DNA from: Candidatus Cloacimonadota bacterium
GTDB taxonomy: Bacteria; Cloacimonadota; Cloacimonadia; Cloacimonadales; Cloacimonadaceae
Assembly: GCA_028681035.1 (NCBI GenBank)
Contig: JAQUJJ010000105.1
Location: 1-13,023, forward strand
DNA length: 13,023 nt
Direction: 5' to 3'
Part shown: one piece after another, positions 7,563-13,023 of the stretch
How positions within the stretch are numbered: position 1 is the first letter of the stretch
Layout of the letters: each line of letters opens with the position of its first letter
The notes under the pieces: generated by a model
Databases searched by the model: none
Told to the model about the DNA's origin: nothing
What the model saw: the letters and a program-made list of their open reading frames with translations, nothing else
Program-made: the position numbers and the translations under genes

Positions 7563-9611
7563 ATGTCATTTGTTCATTTACATGTTCATTCAGAATATAG
7601 TTGGCTCGATGGAGCCTGTCAGATCGAGAGTCTGGTCAAAAAAGCCAAGGGACTGAAGATGCCTGCCGTCGCAATCACAGACAGAAATTCAATTGGTGGA
7701 GCAGAACGATTTAGCCAGACTTGCAGGGATTTTGGGATTAAACCCATCATCGGGCTGGAGATTAGTGTTTTGAATGATCTCAGCGATGGTAGAGCATTTT
7801 CGTTGATTCTCATAGCCCAAAATCTGGACGGGTTCCACAATCTCTCCAGATTGATCAGTCTTGCCTATGAGCATGACAGCGCAGATCCAAAGATCTGTAA
7901 AAGTCAGTTGGCGGCTCAGTCTAAGGGCTTGATTTGTCTCTCATTCAGCGTGGTGGGGGAATTGGGGACACTTCTGCTTGAGGACAAGCAGGATGATGCC
8001 CTAAAGGTGATCGACTGGTATAAATCCGTCTTTGGTGACAGATACTATCTGGAATTTCAGAACCATGGATTGCCCCAGGAAACTGTTGCCATGAAACTGC
8101 TGCTGAATCTGGCGTATCAAACGAAGACTCCGGTGGTGCTGACCAACGACTGCCATTATCTGGATAAACGTCAATCAGAAGCAATCGATGCACTGAACTG
8201 CATACGCAGAGGAATTGACTTCAAATCTGCAGAGAGTAAGAGATTTGCCTGTAATGAATACTATTTCAAATCTTCCCACGAGATGAAAAAACTCATCTGC
8301 CATCCAGCCGAGGCTATCTCAAATACGCTCGCAATTGCTGAGCGTATTGAGCTTGATCTCCTGTCTGAGCTACCTTTGCAGATGAATAAGGGTGTCTCGG
8401 ATATGATCAACAAAGAGCAGCTCAACGGGGTCTGTGGATGCTCTTACATATCTTATAAAGCTAAGAATCAAATCAATATACACATTCCCATAGGTTCACT
8501 GGCAGAGCTTGTCGAAACAGTTCAAAACAGCTTGAGTGATCATCAGATTGTAGCTGTCGGCACCTATAGTCGCTACTCTACAAAAGGTCTGTTTAGTGCG
8601 GTGGCTGAGGTCTTGGGGGTATCTGGCGATAAAATCGAATGGTTAACTGAGATAATGCCCCGGCATTCAAAGTCAGTTTTTACTGCGATAATGCAATCCA
8701 TAGATTTCTCTTGTTTTGCTTTGGAAGACTATCTGTACTCCGCAGCAGTAAGCATTACAGCGGACTTAGAGGGAATATTTGAGCATCTTGGGTATATGCC
8801 AGCCGTCTTCGCAATTATACCGAAAAGTGCCCCCTTGCCGATTGTACTCCGCAATCAGGCAATGCCAAACTGCCAATTTGATTTGCAGGCTTTGGAGGAG
8901 CTTGGTTATCCAATCTTAAACATATTTGAGCAGAATGCTCTTCTGGATATGCAGAACTGTTTAGCTCAGATCAAAGAGAACCAGGGACTGTCTATAGACC
9001 CCGCCAAAATTCCACTCAATGATGCCATCACCTACGCTATGATAACAAAAGGTGACACAGAGGGCGTTTTCCATCTCGATGTCAGTGGCACCAGGCAAGC
9101 ATTGCAGAAGTTTATGCCCTGCTGTTTCAATGAATTGATGGCGTTTATTGTGTTTAACGCCCCCAAACCGGATAAACGCATCAATGACTACTTAAATCGG
9201 CGTAGGGATAAGCAAGCATATCCACATCCCATTCTAAAAGACATTTTAGCAGAGACCTATGGAATGCTGATCTATCATGAACAGACAATAGCCCTGCTGC
9301 AGCAGATAGCAGGATACAACGATGAGGAAGCCAAACACTTTAAGAGAGTGCTGATACACGGAAAGCCCAAGGATTTAAAACTCATCTTCGAGACCTTTGC
9401 TGCGAAGGCACTGGAAAATGGTATCATCGAACCTACAATAAACCATGTTGTAAGCTTGCTAAAGAACTATGGTAGAATTGCATTTCCGAAGTATCACGCA
9501 ATGACCTTGACTGAAATGGCTTATAATTGTGCATGGTTAAAAGCGAATTTCAGTGCTGAATTTAATGAAATATTCAAAGATACTAAGACTGGTTCGAAGG
9601 AGGAATCATGA
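7563..9611 (+). CDS. Truncated DnaE (DNA polymerase III alpha) homologue, predicted catalytically dead
   Basis: Residues 1-265 are a PHP domain typical of DnaE: FVHLHVHSEYSWLDG (3-17), MPAVAITDRNSIGG, IKPIIGLEIS, TNDCHYL (194-200). Residues ~285-510 follow the DnaE palm at low similarity, and ~500-670 match thumb/fingers segments (GDTEGVFHLDVSG 498-509, HPILKDILAETYGMLIYHEQ 555-574, FPKYHA 641-646, AYNCAWLKANFSAEF). By my hand alignment the palm PDIDIDF motif is replaced by INIHIPI (304-310) and the KFDFLGL motif by ILNIFEQ (451-457). All three catalytic aspartates then become N305, H307 and N453. At 682 aa it lacks the helix-hairpin-helix, clamp-binding and OB regions of ~1050-1160-aa DnaE. 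The frame is intact with AGGAGG at 7552-7557, so it is a maintained pseudo-polymerase, not decay. It probably binds DNA or replisome parts. Residual PHP nuclease activity is possible but doubtful, since the positions expected to hold H, H and C read R41, S80 and S129. Confidence 0.9.
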   Translation: MSFVHLHVHSEYSWLDGACQIESLVKKAKGLKMPAVAITDRNSIGGAERFSQTCRDFGIKPIIGLEISVLNDLSDGRAFSLILIAQNLDGFHNLSRLISLAYEHDSADPKICKSQLAAQSKGLICLSFSVVGELGTLLLEDKQDDALKVIDWYKSVFGDRYYLEFQNHGLPQETVAMKLLLNLAYQTKTPVVLTNDCHYLDKRQSEAIDALNCIRRGIDFKSAESKRFACNEYYFKSSHEMKKLICHPAEAISNTLAIAERIELDLLSELPLQMNKGVSDMINKEQLNGVCGCSYISYKAKNQINIHIPIGSLAELVETVQNSLSDHQIVAVGTYSRYSTKGLFSAVAEVLGVSGDKIEWLTEIMPRHSKSVFTAIMQSIDFSCFALEDYLYSAAVSITADLEGIFEHLGYMPAVFAIIPKSAPLPIVLRNQAMPNCQFDLQALEELGYPILNIFEQNALLDMQNCLAQIKENQGLSIDPAKIPLNDAITYAMITKGDTEGVFHLDVSGTRQALQKFMPCCFNELMAFIVFNAPKPDKRINDYLNRRRDKQAYPHPILKDILAETYGMLIYHEQTIALLQQIAGYNDEEAKHFKRVLIHGKPKDLKLIFETFAAKALENGIIEPTINHVVSLLKNYGRIAFPKYHAMTLTEMAYNCAWLKANFSAEFNEIFKDTKTGSKEES

Positions 9612-10465
9612 ATCAAACAATGAAAGGTCTTTACAATAGCTCAATTACCAGAGTCAGGCCATTTTTTAGGCAACTCTACTCTGAGGACAGAACAGGCGAT
9701 ACATGGCTACCCAAACTACTGCTCGCAATGCCCAAAAACAAGAAATACTCTACATCTTTAGCACAAAAAGTCTGTAAGATAACACCTTATTACCTTGAAG
9801 TAAGGAATTTCAGGGATAAGATACTTGGAGAAATTCCGCTAGAGAGATGTTTCGAATACTCAATACCACCCTCGAAATCATTTGTTAAGTGGTTGATCGA
9901 AAACCCCCATGAGCTTAGTTGGCCGAATAAAGGAAAAAAGACTTACCGTGAAGAAACTCAGATAAGCCGAGAACAGTTGTTGGGTATGCATGGAAGGGAA
10001 CTTCAGGATTACTCAACCCAAGATGCATTAAAGGAATTGGAACGATTTGGAGTTGAAGATTCAAAAAAGAAATGGTGGGCATTCGAAGGCTTTACAGAGA
10101 TGGATTGCTTGCTCGAAACCGATGACTTTCTACTCGGCATCGAAGGCAAGAGAACAGAGCCTATTTCTCCCGCCACCAGTTGGTTCCCTCAACGAAACCA
10201 GATTATTCGCAATCTTGAAGTGCTGAAGGAGAAAGCAGGGAATAAAGAATATGCGCTTATTCTATTGACAGAGGATGGAATGGACCCTATCACTGACAAA
10301 GTCTTTGAAGATAGCTTGCCACATTGTGAACCAGCATGGATTATTGGATTACAGAACCATTATTTAGGTAGTATATCTTGGTCAGATGCTTGTAAGGCAA
10401 CTGGGTTCTCCATTGCCCAGCTTCCTAATAGTAGAATAGACACAGTGAGACTTGGTTTTGCATGA
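9608..10465 (+). CDS. PD-(D/E)XK-like protein (285 aa), translationally coupled to the DnaE-like gene
   Basis: The start overlaps the preceding stop as ATGA, with AAGGAGG at 9597-9603, so translation is coupled. The spacing to ATG 9608 is short (4 nt), and ATG 9620 is an alternative start. I do not recognise a named family. Residues 157-205 look like a PD-(D/E)XK nuclease core: E160, then EMDCLLE with D166, a strand and turn, then LLGIEGKRTE with E179-x-K181, followed by a helix QRNQIIRNLEVLKEK, and a later hydrophobic strand EYALILLTED (214-223). The ~150-residue N-terminus is basic and unassigned and could bind DNA or partners. The tight coupling implies that its product acts in stoichiometry with the DnaE-like protein, perhaps supplying the nuclease activity. 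The fold call is from motifs alone and needs structural support. The gene call is firm. Confidence 0.88.
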   Translation: MNQTMKGLYNSSITRVRPFFRQLYSEDRTGDTWLPKLLLAMPKNKKYSTSLAQKVCKITPYYLEVRNFRDKILGEIPLERCFEYSIPPSKSFVKWLIENPHELSWPNKGKKTYREETQISREQLLGMHGRELQDYSTQDALKELERFGVEDSKKKWWAFEGFTEMDCLLETDDFLLGIEGKRTEPISPATSWFPQRNQIIRNLEVLKEKAGNKEYALILLTEDGMDPITDKVFEDSLPHCEPAWIIGLQNHYLGSISWSDACKATGFSIAQLPNSRIDTVRLGFA

Positions 10466-10500
10466 CAACTGTAATCGCTACTATTCATTTGCTGTTTTCT

Positions 10501-10530
10501 TTGATTACACAAACGAAAATACCTTTAAAT
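10501..10530 (+). promoter_or_regulatory. Possible promoter of the second nuclease-like gene
   Basis: TTGATT (10501-10506), an 18-nt spacer and TTAAAT (10525-10530) lie in the 98-nt gap before the 190-aa gene. The match is weak and I see no terminator in the gap, so read-through from the upstream genes is equally possible. Confidence 0.22.
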
Positions 10531-10563
10531 CATCTTCAATAAATACGCCAAAAAGGAGTTAAC

Positions 10564-11136
10564 ATGATAACCCGTACGAAACCACTGTACCTATTTAATT
10601 ACGATCGCTTCAAAGAGCCTGATGTTAGTAGAAAAGAACAACACATGGCATGGGAACTATTCACATCAAAATCAATATTGCGATTGGTTGAACAAAACAA
10701 AACAGCGATTATCACTTGTGGATATGAAATCCCCTTAGGGGAAGTCATTATTGAAAAAAAGAGGGTTGACCTTGTTGCTTACGATGACAACAGAAACTTG
10801 TATATTATTGAAACCAAGTATACTAATGGAAGCGGACCTGCAAACAGTGCAGCACAACAAGTACGTACTTACGCTGAGGAATTGGTAAAAAATGCAGCAA
10901 GAATTAATGGTTTGTTTCAGGAAAGACTTGGCTCTAACTGGAAACTAAACGAACCGTATAGACAGTTAGTTCTTGCCCCAAAAAGTTACTATGATCACAA
11001 GCGCAAACCGGATCCTAAAGTCTGCGAGGGTGTGAAGTATCTCACCTTCAAGCATTCAGAAGAGTACAATGGATTGGACTCGGTTATGGGTAATGACGGT
11101 TATGTGGAACTGATCGAGTACAAATGGGATAGGTGA
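10564..11136 (+). CDS. PD-(D/E)XK nuclease-like protein (190 aa)
   Basis: A small protein with a clear PD-(D/E)XK signature: E31 in a first helix (WELF), D69 in KRVDLVAY, E83-x-K85 in LYIIETKYT, and a Q99-x3-Y103 motif (QVRTY) in the following helix. This arrangement occurs in restriction-endonuclease-like and repair nucleases, so metal-dependent DNA cleavage is the likely activity. The predicted active site is complete. ATG 10564 has AAGGAG 5 nt upstream. It is the last plus-strand gene, after a 98-nt gap, and may have its own promoter. It looks more AT-rich than the cassette genes: two 60-base samples (10621-10680 and 10741-10800) have 20 and 22 G+C, against 28 in one sample of the DnaE-like gene. 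Separate acquisition is possible. It might be a stand-alone nuclease or the effector of the cassette. The sequence does not decide. Confidence 0.88.
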   Translation: MITRTKPLYLFNYDRFKEPDVSRKEQHMAWELFTSKSILRLVEQNKTAIITCGYEIPLGEVIIEKKRVDLVAYDDNRNLYIIETKYTNGSGPANSAAQQVRTYAEELVKNAARINGLFQERLGSNWKLNEPYRQLVLAPKSYYDHKRKPDPKVCEGVKYLTFKHSEEYNGLDSVMGNDGYVELIEYKWDR

Positions 11137-11178
11137 AGATAGCGTTAAATTTGTAATATCTGCACTTGTAGAAACTTC

Positions 11179-11201
11179 TAAGCTTTCATTATTCAAGCTT
11201 A
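11179..11201. terminator. Weak stem-loop between convergent genes
   Basis: TAAGCTT (11179-11185) and AAGCTTA (11195-11201) form a 7-bp stem with a 9-nt loop between the convergent stops at 11136 and 11237. On the plus strand only a short broken T-rich run follows (ACTTTTGG). It may act as a weak terminator for the nuclease-like gene. AT-rich, so confidence is low. Confidence 0.3.
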
Positions 11202-11236
11202 TTCAACTTTTGGTTGCATGAGTTTGTCAGTGAGTT

Positions 11237-13023
11237 TTATTTGGATAAATCTCTAAAGTAGGGGCTCAAATTGATGAAAAACTCTTTTAGCTCCTTGCTA
11301 TTCTCACAGTTCTTGAAGATATGCTCAAGCAACTCTTCCTGCCTTGCATGACCCAAAGTTAATCTGTACAGAGATAGTATCTTGATTAGCCTTTCATAGT
11401 TCCCAATATCCTTACTCAGCGGGTAGGAGGGAACTATGCGTTCTATCTTGATACCATTTGTGTCAGGCAAACACCAGAAAGGCACTAATTCGGGATATTC
11501 AGGGTTATACTCCAGCTTTGCCCTATCAAACATCTCCGTCCAGATGTCGTTTTCATATGTGGACATAGCGGAATACTTTGCTGCAATACTCTGTCTGATT
11601 GCCAGGCACTTGAATCGGTCAATTCGACCTTCTCTTTGTTCGAGATCGACAGGGTTTGAGGGTAGATTCCAGTGCATAATTTTTCGACAGTAATAATGAA
11701 AATCAAGTCCCTCTTGTCCAATAGAAGTTGTAGCCAACACAAAAGGCCTGAAGGGGGAGTTGAATGAATTTCGGATGCTATCTTTCCGATTTACTATCTT
11801 ACTGCTTTCACCTTCACCTTTATAGAATCCCACAGCAAAGTGAGACCGTAGCGATATCCCCTTTTCCTTGCTTTTTAGAATGCTATTCTTAAAAGTGCGA
11901 TACGTATCTACTGTGTAACTTGCGGAGTGCGACTTCATGGCATTCATCATCAAAGTATGAGTTATTCTGCACCGATTGTCACTATCTATCAAGCCATTAG
12001 ACTCCGTTAGCATGTGAATGTACTCATCCAGCATCGCCTGGAGATTTCCATCTCTGCAGTATTGCAGAACATTCATCCAATGTACTGCATCACTTGTTTT
12101 GACATAGCATAGCTCAATTATTGCAGTCGCTTCAGTCTTGTTAAAGAGATTGATCATAGCCTTGGCAAATTGCGAGGCATACACTGAGTTATGACCGTAG
12201 GCACGATAGGCACAGACAGCAGGGGATGCCAGAGCCATTTTGCATAAGACCTGCGACAAGTCTTCCGGAAACTGTCCCAGCCCAGCAGCATCAGGATTCA
12301 AGCAGTACTCCTTTAATTTTTCAAGATGTAAATCGAAGCCTTTTTGGCTTTTTTGCTCATCTTCATCTAAACTGGCTGAGATAAGTTCTCTGCCATAAGC
12401 AAGCCATCCCTTTGTGTAGTCAGCATCATCTAAGAGCATGGGAGCCAGGTAATACCATCTTTCATCCACTCTATTGGGGTTGGTCTGATAAACAGCCAAT
12501 CTGCTAAGCTTGTCCTCGATGATATCCTGTAGTTCAGATTCTATCTCATTTAGCTTTTGCCCTTGGTTAATGGTACTGATGGGATTGTAAATATCAGATA
12601 ATGTTTGAGATGGATAAAGCAGACAGAATAGACTCATCGTTTGCGGTGTGTCATTTTCAATATTAAAGCGTAATCTGGCAACGGGGAAGCGCTTGCTATT
12701 AGGAGCAAAATATGTCGTGTTCTTCTTGTCTTTATTCAAGGCAACAAGCCTGCCAACCGATCTTCGTTCTGCCTCATAAGAGACGAGGGATGCAATCATT
12801 CGGGGAACCATCTCCCAAGCAGAAAACACCAGTATTTTGGAGAAGTTATGAGCTTCTTTGAAAACACCTTGTGGTTCATAATACGGCTTTGAGGGTGGAA
12901 TCCATAACAGCAGTTCAGATTTGTTCTCAAAGGCGATTTCTTTGAGCAGTTCAAGCCGGGCATTCGTAGTTACAAGCTCTTTATACTTCTCTATGGCATT
13001 TTCCTCTATCCATAGCATCTTCC
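11237..13023 (-). CDS. SF2 helicase, C-terminal part (gene runs off right edge)
   Basis: The stop is at 11237-11239 and the frame is open to the right edge. The first ATG inside (13018) is preceded by an in-frame AAG, and no Walker A or DEAH box is present, so this is almost certainly only the C-terminal ~595 residues of a longer helicase. Numbering from that ATG, motif IV is ILVFSAW (62-68), motif V LATTSIGQEGLDF (428-440) and motif VI QREGRIDRFK (461-470). An unusually long segment (~70-425), largely helical by eye, separates IV from V, including SLVSYEAERR directly after motif IV. The motif V/VI wording is closest to SNF2/RapA-like helicases. The ATPase lobe and any N-terminal nuclease domain would lie outside the window. 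It points in the same direction as the helicase-methyltransferase operon on the left, and the plus-strand cassette lies between them. A defence or DNA-processing role is inferred from context. Confidence 0.82.
   Translation of the reverse strand, partial: KMLWIEENAIEKYKELVTTNARLELLKEIAFENKSELLLWIPPSKPYYEPQGVFKEAHNFSKILVFSAWEMVPRMIASLVSYEAERRSVGRLVALNKDKKNTTYFAPNSKRFPVARLRFNIENDTPQTMSLFCLLYPSQTLSDIYNPISTINQGQKLNEIESELQDIIEDKLSRLAVYQTNPNRVDERWYYLAPMLLDDADYTKGWLAYGRELISASLDEDEQKSQKGFDLHLEKLKEYCLNPDAAGLGQFPEDLSQVLCKMALASPAVCAYRAYGHNSVYASQFAKAMINLFNKTEATAIIELCYVKTSDAVHWMNVLQYCRDGNLQAMLDEYIHMLTESNGLIDSDNRCRITHTLMMNAMKSHSASYTVDTYRTFKNSILKSKEKGISLRSHFAVGFYKGEGESSKIVNRKDSIRNSFNSPFRPFVLATTSIGQEGLDFHYYCRKIMHWNLPSNPVDLEQREGRIDRFKCLAIRQSIAAKYSAMSTYENDIWTEMFDRAKLEYNPEYPELVPFWCLPDTNGIKIERIVPSYPLSKDIGNYERLIKILSLYRLTLGHARQEELLEHIFKNCENSKELKEFFINLSPYFRDLSK

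Noticed and set aside
7563..9611. DnaE-like gene as a decaying pseudogene
   Set aside because: 682 uninterrupted codons, a strong ribosome binding site, coupling to the next gene and well-kept fingers and PHP sequence argue for a maintained protein.

Overview
The window looks like a bacterial accessory (defence-island-like) region. Every gene I recognise acts on DNA or is an ATPase, and there are no housekeeping genes or RNA genes. Strong AGGAGG-type ribosome binding sites and intermediate GC point to a bacterium that uses canonical Shine-Dalgarno initiation. Palindromic repeats built from CACGAAA/CACGAGG units recall repeats common in environmental lineages such as Cloacimonadota, but that placement is a guess and nothing here fixes the taxon.

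Layout. (1) Positions 1-4454, minus strand: a SNF2/HepA-type helicase followed 10 nt later by a large site-specific DNA methyltransferase that runs off the left edge. The methyltransferase carries an in-frame palindromic repeat. (2) Positions 4455-4982: a 528-nt divergent intergenic region with an operator-like 17-bp palindrome next to a TATAAT box, and a second, hairpin-forming repeat. (3) Positions 4983-10465, plus strand: four tightly packed genes, namely an orphan 225-aa protein, a classical AAA ATPase, a shortened DnaE (DNA polymerase III alpha) homologue, and a protein with a PD-(D/E)XK-like signature. After a 98-nt gap comes a second, clearer PD-(D/E)XK nuclease-like gene (10564-11136). 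(4) Positions 11237-13023, minus strand: the C-terminal part of another SF2 helicase, which runs off the right edge.

How it may work. The left pair resembles a restriction-like helicase-methyltransferase module whose other parts lie outside the window. The most unusual part is the plus-strand cassette. The DnaE-like protein keeps the PHP, palm-like and fingers-like architecture and sequence, yet all three polymerase catalytic aspartates appear to be replaced (N305, H307 and N453), and everything after the fingers is missing. It is translated between an AAA ATPase and a nuclease-like protein. I read this as a candidate undescribed system in which a pseudo-polymerase serves as a DNA-, primer-end- or replisome-sensing scaffold, the AAA protein remodels, and PD-(D/E)XK proteins cut. 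That reading is inference. The homologies behind it are visible in the sequence.
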